Source: an uncultured Bacillota bacterium (GTDB lineage Bacteria; Bacillota_I; Bacilli_A; RFN20; CAG-288). Taken from it: 64,000 nt of DNA. The notes beneath the pieces are model-generated. The model searched no databases and was not told the origin of the DNA. It was given only the letters and a program-made list of their open reading frames with translations. Positions 28,105-36,872 of this stretch are shown here, one piece after another (the stretch's first letter is position 1; each line of letters begins with the position of its first letter). Location: the NCBI GenBank assembly GCA_949299015.1, contig CASFYT010000017.1:39588-103587 (forward strand), written 5' to 3'. The translations under genes and the position numbers were made by a program.

Positions 28105-29199
28105 ATGAACCAAACGATTCGAGACTCTCTTCTCTCCCGACTTCGCTCCGCCCTTCCCAAGGAGATGTTCAAGGAGGCCAAGGAGCTTTTCTTCCAATGC
28201 TACGCCCAGCTGTTTCCGAATCGCTCGGTCATCGACGACGGCTCCTTTTCGGAGGAGCACCTCGCTCATTCCATCACCCTGATGGAGTGTTGTCTCTGCT
28301 CGGTCCTTTTCACCCTTCGATACGACCAAGAGGAAAAGCCGGAGGAGAAGGCCGCCCGCGTGCTCCGGCTCTACCCAATCTTCATCGACTACGAGTCGAC
28401 GAGGCTCCTCTCCGTCCCGAGCCAGGAGCTGCGTTACTTCGACCCGGAGATCATGATCCTTCGTGCGCACATCCGCTACCTGGAGAAGATCAACCGTCCT
28501 TTGGCCCACGTGAACCCGAGGGTCTCCCTGATCAACGACATCTTCGAGACGATCTTTCGCAAGGCGTCCGGATCCTGTCAGGTCCTTGTCCTTGGGCTCT
28601 ACTCCGATTCCTTCGTCTCCTGGAGGACGCTGCACGAGGCCGAATGCATCATCAAGCTTCTCGTCGAAGGGGGCGAGACGGTCCGCCAGGCCTATCTGGA
28701 CCACATCGCCTACAACAACGCCTACCGCAACCAAGAGGCCTTTTCGAAGGAGGAGCTGGACAGCATCTTTGCGGAAATCAAGGAAAAGATGCATGAGCAC
28801 GGACTCAAGAGCAAGGACATGAAGAAGTTCATCGAATACGGCTGGCTCTACGCATCCCCTCTCTACGATCCTTCCGACGTCCTCTTTAAGCTCAACTTCC
28901 GGGACGGCGTGGAAAAGCTCGCCGGCCTGATGCGATATTCGTCCATCTACGAGGGGGCGAGCGAGATCGCCCACTCCTCTTCGGCCTTCTTCTATGCGAA
29001 CGCGGATTTTTGCCGGGACATCTCCCTGGCGATGACCTATCAGTCGATGGAGCGGATGGTTCAGCTCTACTACGAGTACATGAAGGTCCATTTCACCTTC
29101 CATCCGGAGCAGCTGGCGTGTTCGAAGGCTCTCGGCCGTGACGTCCAGATCCTGGCGCGGAACCTTTCTTCGAAGGTCCAGATGGAGGAAGAAAGATGA
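28105..29199 (+). CDS. Unknown protein, DUF5677-like
   Basis: A 364-residue, mostly alpha-helical cytoplasmic protein with no signal peptide or TM. The segment WRTLHEAECIIKLL, followed by YLDHIAYNNAYRN, resembles DUF5677-type proteins; this is pattern recognition, not a proven match. The N-terminal part has a pair of adjacent cysteines (MECCLCSVLF). The ATG at 28105 follows TTGGAGGA. It sits between the HI0933 flavoprotein and the rRNA methyltransferase, overlapping the latter by four bases, so it is made together with an RNA-modifying enzyme. Function unknown. Confidence 0.8.
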   Translation: MNQTIRDSLLSRLRSALPKEMFKEAKELFFQCYAQLFPNRSVIDDGSFSEEHLAHSITLMECCLCSVLFTLRYDQEEKPEEKAARVLRLYPIFIDYESTRLLSVPSQELRYFDPEIMILRAHIRYLEKINRPLAHVNPRVSLINDIFETIFRKASGSCQVLVLGLYSDSFVSWRTLHEAECIIKLLVEGGETVRQAYLDHIAYNNAYRNQEAFSKEELDSIFAEIKEKMHEHGLKSKDMKKFIEYGWLYASPLYDPSDVLFKLNFRDGVEKLAGLMRYSSIYEGASEIAHSSSAFFYANADFCRDISLAMTYQSMERMVQLYYEYMKVHFTFHPEQLACSKALGRDVQILARNLSSKVQMEEER

Positions 29200-30572
29200 G
29201 CGTCCGACGCTTCGAGGGAGTGGCCGAGTCGCTGGACGACTTCGGCCGCGGAATCATCCGTCACGAGGGAAGGACCTATTTCGTCAAGGACCTGCTTCCG
29301 GGAGAGAGGGCTCTTCTGGAGACGGACTTTGCCTATGGACGTCTGAAGGAGGTCCGCCTGATCGAGAGGAAGACGGAGAGTCCCCATCGCGTCGCTCCCC
29401 TTTGTTCCCATTATCCTCTCTGCGGAGGCTGCCAGATCATGCACCTCTCCTATTCCGAGCAGCTTCGCTACAAGAGGGAGAAGGTCCAGGCGCTGCTCCA
29501 CAAGTTCGCCGGAATCGACTTTCCGGTTCGAGAGACCCTCGGGATGTCGACGCCTTCCCGCTACCGCAACAAGGTCCAGAAGCCCATCCGTCTCGTCCAT
29601 GGCCGTCCGGAAATCGGATTCTACCAGGAGGGGACGCATCGCCTGATCCCGGCCTTGGACTGCCCGGCGGAGAGTTCGCTTTCGGCCAGGATCTCCGCTT
29701 CCGTCCTGCGCCTGATCCGACATTTCCGTTGGCCCGTCTATGACGAGGACCGGCGGACGGGCCTTCTCCGGCATCTCCTCGTGAAGACCAACCGGAAAGA
29801 GGACGAGGCCCTCGTCACCCTCGTCGTGACGGAAGAGTTCCTTCCGGGGAGAAAAGAGTTTGCACGGCGGTTGATGGAACAGGTTCCGGAGGTCAAAGGA
29901 GTCGTATTGAACATCAATCCTAGAGATACCAATGTGATCTTGGGCAAGAAGGATGTTCTTGTCTATGGCTATCCGCAGGTGCGGGATGCAATCTTCGGAA
30001 AGACCTTCCTCGTCTCGACGCAGTCCTTCTATCAGACCAACTCACGGCAGATCGAGGCTCTCTATGGCCTGGCGATTGAATTCGCCGCGGCGTCCAAGGA
30101 GGACGTCGTCCTGGACGCCTATTGCGGGACCGGGACGATCGGACTGAGCATCGCCGATCGTGCCAAGGCCATCGTCGGCGTCGAGATCGTTCCGGACGCC
30201 GTGAGGGATGCCGTTCGCAATGCCCGGGAGAATGGAATCCGGAACGCGCGTTTCGTCACGGCGGACTGCACGCGGTATCTTCTGGAGACGAAGGAGAGGT
30301 TCGACGTCGTCGTCCTCGATCCGCCCCGGAAGGGGGCGACCCGGGAATTCCTCCTGGCCCTGCTGGCGATGAAGCCCAAGCGGATCGTCTACGTCTCCTG
30401 CGATCCCGTGACCCTCGCGCGGGACCTTTCCCTGCTCAAGAAGGAATACCAGGTCCGGGACGTCGTCCCGGTGGACATGTTCCCCCATACGCTTCATGTC
30501 GAGACGGTGGTCTCCCTCGTGCGCAACGGTCCCGAAGCGGAAGGCGAATCCCCGGAGGTCGCTCATGCCTAG
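29196..30572 (+). CDS. RlmD/RumA-family RNA (uracil-5-)-methyltransferase
   Basis: A 458-residue class I SAM methyltransferase that makes 5-methyluridine in 23S rRNA (RlmD, RlmC or RlmCD type). An N-terminal TRAM domain (about 1-60) is followed by Fe-S cluster cysteines (CSHYPLCGGC with a later C in PALDCPA), the SAM motif DAYCGTGTIGLS, DPPRKGA and the catalytic Cys in VSCDPVTLARDL. Bacillota usually carry RlmCD, which modifies both U747 and U1939; the exact targets here are not readable from sequence. It overlaps the VOC gene by eight bases. Confidence 0.94.
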   Translation: MSVRRFEGVAESLDDFGRGIIRHEGRTYFVKDLLPGERALLETDFAYGRLKEVRLIERKTESPHRVAPLCSHYPLCGGCQIMHLSYSEQLRYKREKVQALLHKFAGIDFPVRETLGMSTPSRYRNKVQKPIRLVHGRPEIGFYQEGTHRLIPALDCPAESSLSARISASVLRLIRHFRWPVYDEDRRTGLLRHLLVKTNRKEDEALVTLVVTEEFLPGRKEFARRLMEQVPEVKGVVLNINPRDTNVILGKKDVLVYGYPQVRDAIFGKTFLVSTQSFYQTNSRQIEALYGLAIEFAAASKEDVVLDAYCGTGTIGLSIADRAKAIVGVEIVPDAVRDAVRNARENGIRNARFVTADCTRYLLETKERFDVVVLDPPRKGATREFLLALLAMKPKRIVYVSCDPVTLARDLSLLKKEYQVRDVVPVDMFPHTLHVETVVSLVRNGPEAEGESPEVAHA

Positions 30573-30942
30573 TCTCTTCCATGTCGGCGTCGAGGTCCGG
30601 GACCTGGAGGCGATGGCGGATTTCTTCGCCGAACTCCTTCGGGCGAGGAAGGGGGAACGCTACGAGAACCGCCGTTCGGGATTGCGGACGATCTTCCTCG
30701 ACTTTGACGGAGGGACGAGGATCGAGCTCCTCTGTCGACCAGAGGCGTCCTTCGACCCGTCTTCCTTCCATCTTTCCTTCCTCGTCCAGGGAAGGGAAGA
30801 GGTCGACTCCTTGGCGGAGAGGGCAAGACGGCGGGGACTTCCTGTCGTCTCGGGGCCCCGCGTGACGGGCGACGGCTACTACGAGGTCCTCTTCCGGTCC
30901 CCGGAGGGACATTCCATCGAGGCGACGTCCGTGAAGGCATGA
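30565..30942 (+). CDS. VOC/glyoxalase-fold protein
   Basis: A 125-residue single VOC-fold protein. LFHVGVEVRDLEAMADFF is the family start with the metal-site His, and FHLSFLV, the LLC-containing strand and the late EVLFRSPEGHSIEAT supply the remaining metal ligands (His and Glu). Members include glyoxalases, dioxygenases and antibiotic-resistance proteins; the substrate is not identifiable. The start overlaps the methyltransferase stop by eight bases. Confidence 0.88.
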   Translation: MPSLFHVGVEVRDLEAMADFFAELLRARKGERYENRRSGLRTIFLDFDGGTRIELLCRPEASFDPSSFHLSFLVQGREEVDSLAERARRRGLPVVSGPRVTGDGYYEVLFRSPEGHSIEATSVKA

Positions 30943-30970
30943 AAAAAGGCGACCGTCAAGTCGCCTTTTT
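30942..30970 (+). terminator. Bidirectional terminator after the VOC gene and lemA
   Basis: GGCGAC (30948-30953) pairs with GTCGCC (30960-30965), flanked by A6 on the left and T5 on the right, so it serves the convergent lemA transcript too. Confidence 0.88.
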
Positions 30971-30976
30971 CTTCTG

Positions 30977-31648
30977 TCAGAAGAAGGTTCCGCGCGCCCT
31001 TTCCTTGATTTCCTGGCTCGTGGTGAACGGAATGCGGGTCGTGTAGCCGAGCTTGGCGGCGACGATTCTCTTCGTGGGCCATTCCTGGATGGCGGCGTTC
31101 CACTGGTAGACCGTGTCGTTGTAGAGCTCGCGAGCCGCCGTGATCTCCTTCTGGAGGTAGCTGTTCTGCTCGAGGCACTTCTGGATCTCGTTGTGCGCCT
31201 TGAGGTCCGGATACTGCTCGAAGGCGACGTTGACCTGGCCGAAGAGCCGGTCGATGTTGGTGCTCACCTCATTACGGGCGGCGTCTCCGCCGGGCTGTCC
31301 GGCATTGGAACGGTAGGCGGCGATCTTGGTCAGCGTATCCTTGTCCAGGTCGATGGCCTTGTCCAGAAGCTGGGCGGCGTTCTGAAGGATCATGACGCGC
31401 TGTTCCAGGTAGTTGTCGATCTGAGAGGCGTCATGCTGGATCTTCTGCTGCAGCTGCTGAAGGTAGGTGCGTGCCTTGATCTTGAGGAAGAGGAAGATGA
31501 GACCCGGGAGGATGGCGAGGACCCATAGGATCACCTCGAAGATCTTCGAACCCACCCCGACCGTGACCGGAATCTGCTTTTCGATGACGTGGACGTCGCG
31601 GCCCTGTTCGTTGACCGGCCCCGTCATCTCATCCAGTTCGTTTGCCAT
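30977..31648 (-). CDS. lemA: LemA family protein
   Basis: A 223-residue membrane-anchored coiled-coil protein. One TM helix (about residues 37-59, VILWVLAILPGLIFLFL) is followed by the long helical LemA domain, with LEQRVMILQNAAQLLDKAI, the Asn/Arg-rich turn and the typical FEQYPDLKAHNEIQKC block. LemA proteins have no settled function. It is encoded directly after a DUF3137 gene with a 20-base overlap; LemA-DUF3137 pairing is common in Bacillota. The ATG at 31648 follows AAGGAGTG. Confidence 0.92.
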   Translation of the reverse strand: MANELDEMTGPVNEQGRDVHVIEKQIPVTVGVGSKIFEVILWVLAILPGLIFLFLKIKARTYLQQLQQKIQHDASQIDNYLEQRVMILQNAAQLLDKAIDLDKDTLTKIAAYRSNAGQPGGDAARNEVSTNIDRLFGQVNVAFEQYPDLKAHNEIQKCLEQNSYLQKEITAARELYNDTVYQWNAAIQEWPTKRIVAAKLGYTTRIPFTTSQEIKERARGTFF

Positions 31649-33500
31649 TCTTGTCACTCCTTTTCATGGCGGAGGTCAGGACAGCGGAGAGCTCCCTGTC
31701 TTCGCGCTCGTCATAATTATAATCGTCCGGAAGGGGAAAACCGAAGAACTTTTTGCTCAGGAGCCGTTCGCGATAGAAGGCCTTCTCGCGGAAGAACTCC
31801 TTCTTCTCGTCCAGGAGGGAGGAATATTCGGAACGCGAGAGGTCCGTGGGTCGCACGAGAATCCTCTGGACTTTCTCCACAGGGAAGTATTCCGTCCAGG
31901 GGACCGGGACTTCGTGGACCCTTCCGTCGCCGCCGACCATGGAGACGTAGTCGACCCGGGGTTCGCCGCGGAAGGCTCCGGAGTGGACGGCGAAGACGTC
32001 GCTTTCCCCCGTCGACTGCAGGTAGGAGACCTTGAGGATCTGGGGCGTCGCCGCGTCGTCGGGAAGGAAGAGGCTTCCGTCCATCTGATTGGCGAAGCAT
32101 TCGGCCTCGTAGTCGCTGACGTGGCGCCGGCCCTTCGACAGCTCGTAGGTGCCGGCCTCCGTCTGCTGGTAGAGCGGGATGGCGAGGATCGGAGCCAGCT
32201 CGAAGTAGAGCGAGGCGAAGACGACCGCGACGTTGTTGACGTATTTCTTCTTCAGGGCGTCGATGTCGGTCTCCCCGCCAAGCGACGCGACGGAAAAATC
32301 GGGGATTTTCGGTCCGTGGCGCGAGGAGACGATGTTCATCTTCCCGACCTTGCGGAAGAAGAAGTCGTCCCCGAAGGGAGTGGGCTTCGCCATCAGTTCC
32401 ACCATGTTCTGCTGGGCCAAGGGAGTGAAGAGGAGGCGGTACTGCACTTCGTTGTTCCGGTCGAAGGCCCCGAAAAGCGCCTCGAAGGTCGTATTGGCCA
32501 AGGGCTGGAAGGTTCCGCCTTTCGAGACGGAATCCTCGCTCATCTCCTTCATCTTCCGTTCCGCCTTGGCGACGAACTTCTCGACCTCCTTTTCGTCCGC
32601 GTCCTTGGGAAGGCCGGAAGGACAACGGGAGAAGCGGAGGTCCGGGGCCGCCTGATTTCCATAGACGACGGCGGTGTAGGTGGAGTAGGTGGGTGCAGGA
32701 TGGGTCGAGGAAGCGGAGAGCGTCTGTGGCCTGGTGACGTAGGTTGCGTCCTTTCCGCTTCCGACGCGCTCCACCCAGGAGATCGTCAGCGAGCCGGTGT
32801 AGACCTGGTCGACGATGTCGTTGCGGAAGACGCGGAGGCGAAGGAAGGGATTCGTCTCGACGTTTCCCGATTGACAGGAGAGCAGAGACTCCTGGCTTCC
32901 GATCGTCGGATCGTATTGGTACGCCTTGACGAGGAGGTCGAGCTTTTCGGGAGTCAGGTTGTCGTCGAGGCGGAAGACGGTCGTCGTCTTCTCGACGATC
33001 CGTTTGAAATCTCCGTCGTCCATGGAGGCCTTCAACGGATAGAGGTCGCGCAAGCAGGCGGCCCGATGTCCTGCGACTTCCTTGTCGTATTTCGAATCCA
33101 GTTCCTTGTGAATACGGATCTTCTTGCTCGTCAAGAGGATCAGGAGCAGGAGGCTGGCGACGAAGAGGACGATGCCGACGGCCACGGTCGCGATGTTCCA
33201 GGCCACGGCTCCCGCCGTAATCAGATTGAAGAGCGCCAAACCGAAGGCGAGGGCGGAAACGATGGCGAGGAAGATCAGGAGGCCATGGAAGACCCGCCAG
33301 GATCCGAGGACCTTCTCGTTGGCATCGTTCTTGGCGACGGCTGCCTGCAGCTTCCGGCTGTCGGCACGGCATTTCTCGACGTCCGTCCTCGATTTCTCGA
33401 CAAGCGAATCGAAGTAGGATTCGCCGTTGGTGCATATGGCATTTCGAAGATGCTTCTGATAGTAGTCGTAGGGATCGAGTTCCATGTCTTTGATGTCCAT
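31629..33500 (-). CDS. DUF3137 membrane protein
   Basis: A 623-residue protein with an N-terminal helical region and two TM helices (about residues 80-130, LLIFLAIVSALAFGLALFNL and a second valine/leucine-rich helix) and a large C-terminal soluble domain, the layout of DUF3137 proteins. The segment GRRHVSDYEAECFANQMDG is in the C-terminal domain. It forms an operon with lemA. Start MDIKDMEL at 33500 is chosen because GAGGGGG precedes it; an in-frame ATG 21 bases upstream lacks a ribosome site. Function unknown. Confidence 0.82.
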   Translation of the reverse strand: MDIKDMELDPYDYYQKHLRNAICTNGESYFDSLVEKSRTDVEKCRADSRKLQAAVAKNDANEKVLGSWRVFHGLLIFLAIVSALAFGLALFNLITAGAVAWNIATVAVGIVLFVASLLLLILLTSKKIRIHKELDSKYDKEVAGHRAACLRDLYPLKASMDDGDFKRIVEKTTTVFRLDDNLTPEKLDLLVKAYQYDPTIGSQESLLSCQSGNVETNPFLRLRVFRNDIVDQVYTGSLTISWVERVGSGKDATYVTRPQTLSASSTHPAPTYSTYTAVVYGNQAAPDLRFSRCPSGLPKDADEKEVEKFVAKAERKMKEMSEDSVSKGGTFQPLANTTFEALFGAFDRNNEVQYRLLFTPLAQQNMVELMAKPTPFGDDFFFRKVGKMNIVSSRHGPKIPDFSVASLGGETDIDALKKKYVNNVAVVFASLYFELAPILAIPLYQQTEAGTYELSKGRRHVSDYEAECFANQMDGSLFLPDDAATPQILKVSYLQSTGESDVFAVHSGAFRGEPRVDYVSMVGGDGRVHEVPVPWTEYFPVEKVQRILVRPTDLSRSEYSSLLDEKKEFFREKAFYRERLLSKKFFGFPLPDDYNYDEREDRELSAVLTSAMKRSDKNGKRTG

Positions 33501-33630
33501 TGTGATATCTGTCCCCCTCATGGAGCAATTTTAGCCAAAAGCAGACAGGGATTCAATGGAATCGATGTAACCGCTTTTCTGCCCGATGGGGAAGCGCATT
33601 CGCGATAATGAAACGGAAGGAGTGAACGAA

Positions 33631-34755
33631 ATGAAAAAGAAAGTGATCAGGCACGGCTGGACCTTCGACGATGTTCTGCTGCTTCCTCGTTACTCCGACG
33701 TCGTTCCTTCCCAAGTGAGCACGTCGACGAGGCTGACGAGACACCTCACCCTCCGCATCCCGCTTCTCTCCGCGGCGATGGACCGGGTGACGGAAAGCGC
33801 GATGGCCATCGCCCTGGCGAAGGAGGGGGGAATCGGCATCATCCACAAGAACCTCTCGATCGATGGTCAGGCCGATGAGGTTCGCAAGGTCAAGGAGACG
33901 ATCCTCAGCGAAGAGGACAGAAAGAAGGCTGCGGTCGATAAGAGTGGCAAGCTTCTTTGCGGTGCAGGAGTCGGCATTACCTCGGATTTATTGGAACGTG
34001 CCGAAAAATTGCTCGCTGTTGGCGTTGATGTTTTGGTCTTGGATTCTGCCCATGGCGATTCGAGGAACGTCCTTTGCGGCCTCGAGCGAATCAAGGACGC
34101 CTTCCCGAACGCCGAAGTCATCGTCGGCAACGTTGCGACCTACGAAGGGGCCCGCGACCTGATGAAGGCGGGGGCGGACGCCGTCAAGGTGGGGATGGGG
34201 CCTGGCTCCATCTGCACGACGAGGATCATCTCGGGAATGGGTGTTCCGCAGTTGACTGCCATCCTGGACTGTGCCAAGGCCGCGCGGAAGTACGGTTGCC
34301 CGATCATCGCCGACGGTGGCATCCGCTATTCCGGGGATATCACCAAGGCTCTGGGCGCGGGGGCGGACACGGTGATGCTCGGCTCGCTCTTCGCCTCCTG
34401 CCGGGAGGCGCCCGGCGAGGTCGTCGAGATCGAGGGCCGGACGTACAAGTCCTATCGCGGCATGGGTTCCCTCGGCGCGATGGAACAGGCCCACGGCTCT
34501 TCCGATCGCTACTTCCAGAGCGGTCAGAAGAAGCTCGTCCCGGAAGGCGTCGAGGGGGTCGTCCCTCTCTCGGGAAGCGTCTCGGACCTGGTCTTCGAAC
34601 TCCTCGGCGGTCTGCGCTCGGGCATGGGATACCTCGGCGTGAGGACGATTGCGGAACTTCAGGAGAAGGCCCGGTTCATCGAGATTTCGTCGGCCTCCCT
34701 GAGGGAGAGCCATCCTCACGAGGTCGTCGTCACCCGAAAGAGTCCGAACTATTGA
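33631..34755 (+). CDS. guaB: IMP dehydrogenase lacking CBS domains
   Basis: Oxidises IMP to XMP, the committed step to GMP. The 374-residue protein begins [17 protein letters not shown]; the catalytic Cys195 is in [10 protein letters not shown], Asp138 in LVLDSAHGD, and the Arg293-Tyr294 pair in SSDRYFQ plus [12 protein letters not shown] define an IMP dehydrogenase rather than GMP reductase. The usual CBS pair (about 120 residues inserted after GIIHKNLS) is absent: the chain runs from that block through about 30 residues straight into the barrel. The ATG at 33631 follows GGAAGGAG. CBS-less forms occur in a few bacteria, so this is probably active but without CBS-mediated nucleotide control. 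Confidence 0.93.
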   Translation: MKKKVIRHGWTFDDVLLLPRYSDVVPSQVSTSTRLTRHLTLRIPLLSAAMDRVTESAMAIALAKEGGIGIIHKNLSIDGQADEVRKVKETILSEEDRKKAAVDKSGKLLCGAGVGITSDLLERAEKLLAVGVDVLVLDSAHGDSRNVLCGLERIKDAFPNAEVIVGNVATYEGARDLMKAGADAVKVGMGPGSICTTRIISGMGVPQLTAILDCAKAARKYGCPIIADGGIRYSGDITKALGAGADTVMLGSLFASCREAPGEVVEIEGRTYKSYRGMGSLGAMEQAHGSSDRYFQSGQKKLVPEGVEGVVPLSGSVSDLVFELLGGLRSGMGYLGVRTIAELQEKARFIEISSASLRESHPHEVVVTRKSPNY

Positions 34756-34766
34756 CGTCCTGTCGC

Positions 34767-34795
34767 AAAAAAGGGCCTGGATCCAGGCCCTTTTT
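34767..34795 (+). terminator. Bidirectional terminator after guaB and mscL
   Basis: GGGCCTGG (34773-34780) pairs with CCAGGCCC (34783-34790), with A6 before and T5 after. Confidence 0.95.
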
Positions 34796-34822
34796 GATTG
34801 CTTTCCTGCCCTTTTCAGGCCG

Positions 34823-35542
34823 CTATTCGACCTTCGGCTCGCGGCTGTTGTCTTCGTGGATCTTCCGGATTTCGTCGCGGATTTCCGTCAGGAGCTGGAC
34901 GTCCTCCGGAACGGGAGCCGGCTCCCGTTCCTCTTCCGCCTTCTCGACGTAGGTTCCGTCCTTCTTCGCCTTGGCGATGCGGATCTGCTCTTCGATCGCC
35001 GCCCGCCTCGCCTTGAGGGTCGAGAAGACCTTGACGATGACGAAGAGGGTCAAGGCAATGATCACGAAGGAGATCACGGCGTTGATGAAGGCTCCCCAGT
35101 CGATGATGGCGGCTCCGTTGTAATAGTAGGCTCCTCCGTGCTTGGTATACATGTTGGCAATCGTCGTCGTGAAGTTCTCCTGCTGGGAGAGGATGGCCCA
35201 TTCGCTGGCGCTGTAGGACTGCTGAAGCGTCTCTCCTCCGACGAGGATGTCCTGCGGGACTCGCTGCGCATCGTTGGTTGCCGGAAGGACGGTCACGAGC
35301 CCGGAAAGGCCGCCCGGGACGCCCCACGTGCAGATGGAGAGCAGGATGGAGGTGACGGCCGTGACGATGGCGTTGAAGGCCGACCCCATGATGACGCCGA
35401 CTGCCATGTCCAGGACGTTGCCCTTGGAGATGAACTTCCGGAATTCCTCGTACAGAGAGCGGATCCGGCCCTTGGTCTTCGCCTTCTTGGCCGCCTTCTT
35501 CGCGGCTTTCATCTCTTCTTTGCTGAGTCTTGTTTCGCTCAT
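34823..35542 (-). CDS. mscL: Large-conductance mechanosensitive channel, long form
   Basis: Tension-gated channel that releases solutes on hypo-osmotic shock. EEFRKFISKGNVLDMAVGVIMGSAFNAIV is split across the N-terminal amphipathic helix and TM1 and is diagnostic; TM2 is INAVISFVIIALTLFVIVKV. At 239 residues it is far longer than the usual 120-150: there is a Lys/Ala-rich N-terminal extension of about 25 residues, an enlarged periplasmic-equivalent loop of about 75 residues and a charged C-terminal tail. An extended -10 (TGATATACT) precedes it on the minus strand at about 35567. Confidence 0.92.
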   Translation of the reverse strand: MSETRLSKEEMKAAKKAAKKAKTKGRIRSLYEEFRKFISKGNVLDMAVGVIMGSAFNAIVTAVTSILLSICTWGVPGGLSGLVTVLPATNDAQRVPQDILVGGETLQQSYSASEWAILSQQENFTTTIANMYTKHGGAYYYNGAAIIDWGAFINAVISFVIIALTLFVIVKVFSTLKARRAAIEEQIRIAKAKKDGTYVEKAEEEREPAPVPEDVQLLTEIRDEIRKIHEDNSREPKVE

Positions 35543-35561
35543 GTGTCTTTACCTCGGCATC

Positions 35562-35569
35562 AGTATATC
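35562..35569 (-). promoter_or_regulatory. Predicted extended -10 promoter of mscL
   Basis: TGATATACT on the minus strand about 20 bases before the mscL ATG; the extended -10 could compensate for the missing -35. Confidence 0.45.
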
Positions 35570-35604
35570 AGCCTCAGGGAAAAGCGGAAAGAAGGAAGAG
35601 GATC

Positions 35605-35949
35605 TCAGAGCTGGAACGTCTCGTTGAGCAGGAGCTTGAAGTCGTCCTCCTGCATTCCGCCGACGAGGACCGTCTGCTTGGCGCCGTTGAAGGAGAAGGG
35701 GACGTTGCTTCCGTCGCGATAGGCGACGAAGCTGGGGATGGACATGACGCCATAGCGCTGGGCGATCTGGGGGAACTTGTCGACGTCGACCTTGAGGAAG
35801 ACGAGTCTCGGATAGTCGGCTTCGATTTCCTCAAGGACGCGGCCCATCATCCGGCAAGGCCCGCACCAGCTGGCGAAGAAGTCGACCACGACGTTTCCCT
35901 TGGCCAGGAACGCCTCGTATTCCTCTGGGGAACGAAGATGTTGGATCAT
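35605..35949 (-). CDS. trxA: Thioredoxin
   Basis: A 114-residue cytoplasmic thioredoxin. The active site WCGPCRMM is near residues 29-36, followed by KVDVDKFPQIAQRYGVMSIPSF with the cis-Pro. It reduces protein disulfides, presumably fed by a thioredoxin reductase outside this window. The ATG follows AAGGAGG. Confidence 0.93.
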   Translation of the reverse strand: MIQHLRSPEEYEAFLAKGNVVVDFFASWCGPCRMMGRVLEEIEADYPRLVFLKVDVDKFPQIAQRYGVMSIPSFVAYRDGSNVPFSFNGAKQTVLVGGMQEDDFKLLLNETFQL

Positions 35950-35971
35950 TTTGAAATCCTCCTTTTTCAGT

Positions 35972-36001
35972 AGGTTAGCCGATGCGGCAGGAGGGATGCA
36001 A
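35972..36001 (-). promoter_or_regulatory. Predicted promoter of the thioredoxin gene
   Basis: On the minus strand TTGCAT, an 18-base spacer and TAACCT lie just upstream of the ribosome site. Confidence 0.4.
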
Positions 36002-36010
36002 GGAAGACGC

Positions 36011-36871
36011 TCAAAAGCGTCCGATGGCAAAGGCGACGATGGCAAGCAGGACGAGGTGGAAGGGATAGTACGCATAGAAGGAGTATTGGATGGCCTTGGA
36101 GGAATAGCCTTTCTTCGGGGAAGCCAAAAGGAAGAAGACGAAGGCCAGGCAGAGATAGGTGCCGATGGGGACGAATTCGTTGGGAAGCACGAAGGAAGTG
36201 AAGTCCAGGCGATAGATCAGGTAGAAGACAAGGCCGACGAAGACGAGCGCGACGGAGAGGGCGATCTTTTCCAGGAAGAACTCGTTCTCCTCCCGGTAGA
36301 CCTCCAGGAGGATGCCGTCCTGGCTGGCTCGATATCGGATGAAGAGGGCGACGATTTCCTTGGCGGCAAAGAAGGCGAGGAAGAGGCAGATGCCGAAGAA
36401 GCCCCAGTCGGTCTTGAAGAGCGTTCCATAGGAGGCATCGACCGGGTAGGTGGAAAAGAAGGCGTAGAGGACAGGGAGCACGGCGAGCAGGGACACCCAG
36501 TTCTTCTTCCGGAGGAGGGAGACGGCGAGCGTTCCAAGGAAGAGGTCGATGAAGGCGTTTCCGATGATCGGGTTGTCGGCAATCGGAATGGTGGCGACGG
36601 CACCGAAGACGTATCCGAAGACGTCGATGGCGATGCCGGGGAGCAGCAGGCGGAGGAGATAGTTGCGAAGGTTGTGCGTCCGGTAGACGCCATAGAAGGC
36701 AAGGAAGACGAAGAGAGGGAAGGAAATCTTTCCGATGGCGCGAAGAGCATAATATAGTTCGTATTGCGTCGTCGGGCTGACGAAGAAGAGGGCGATGTGG
36801 TCAAGGGTCATCAGGATGCAGGCGATGACCTTGAGGGTGAAGGAGGAGAGCAGTTCCAGTCTCTTCTTCAT
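36011..36871 (-). CDS. TraX-like integral membrane protein
   Basis: A 286-residue membrane protein with about eight predicted TM helices. KVIACILMTLDHIALFF followed by LRAIGKISFPLFVFLAFYG is characteristic of the TraX family, named after an F-pilin acetylase but found widely in Bacillota as probable acyltransferases. The ATG at 36871 lies one base after the stop of the CPBP gene. No conjugation genes are near, so a role in conjugation is unlikely. Confidence 0.82.
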   Translation of the reverse strand: MKKRLELLSSFTLKVIACILMTLDHIALFFVSPTTQYELYYALRAIGKISFPLFVFLAFYGVYRTHNLRNYLLRLLLPGIAIDVFGYVFGAVATIPIADNPIIGNAFIDLFLGTLAVSLLRKKNWVSLLAVLPVLYAFFSTYPVDASYGTLFKTDWGFFGICLFLAFFAAKEIVALFIRYRASQDGILLEVYREENEFFLEKIALSVALVFVGLVFYLIYRLDFTSFVLPNEFVPIGTYLCLAFVFFLLASPKKGYSSKAIQYSFYAYYPFHLVLLAIVAFAIGRF

Positions 36872-36872
36872 G

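Noticed and set aside
31467..33608. A 713-codon plus-strand open frame opposite the DUF3137 gene
   Set aside because: The minus-strand gene pairs with lemA and has TM segments and a ribosome site; the plus frame does not.
33631..34755. GMP reductase instead of IMP dehydrogenase
   Set aside because: The Arg-Tyr pair and the KLVPEGVEG flap, typical of IMP dehydrogenase, are present.
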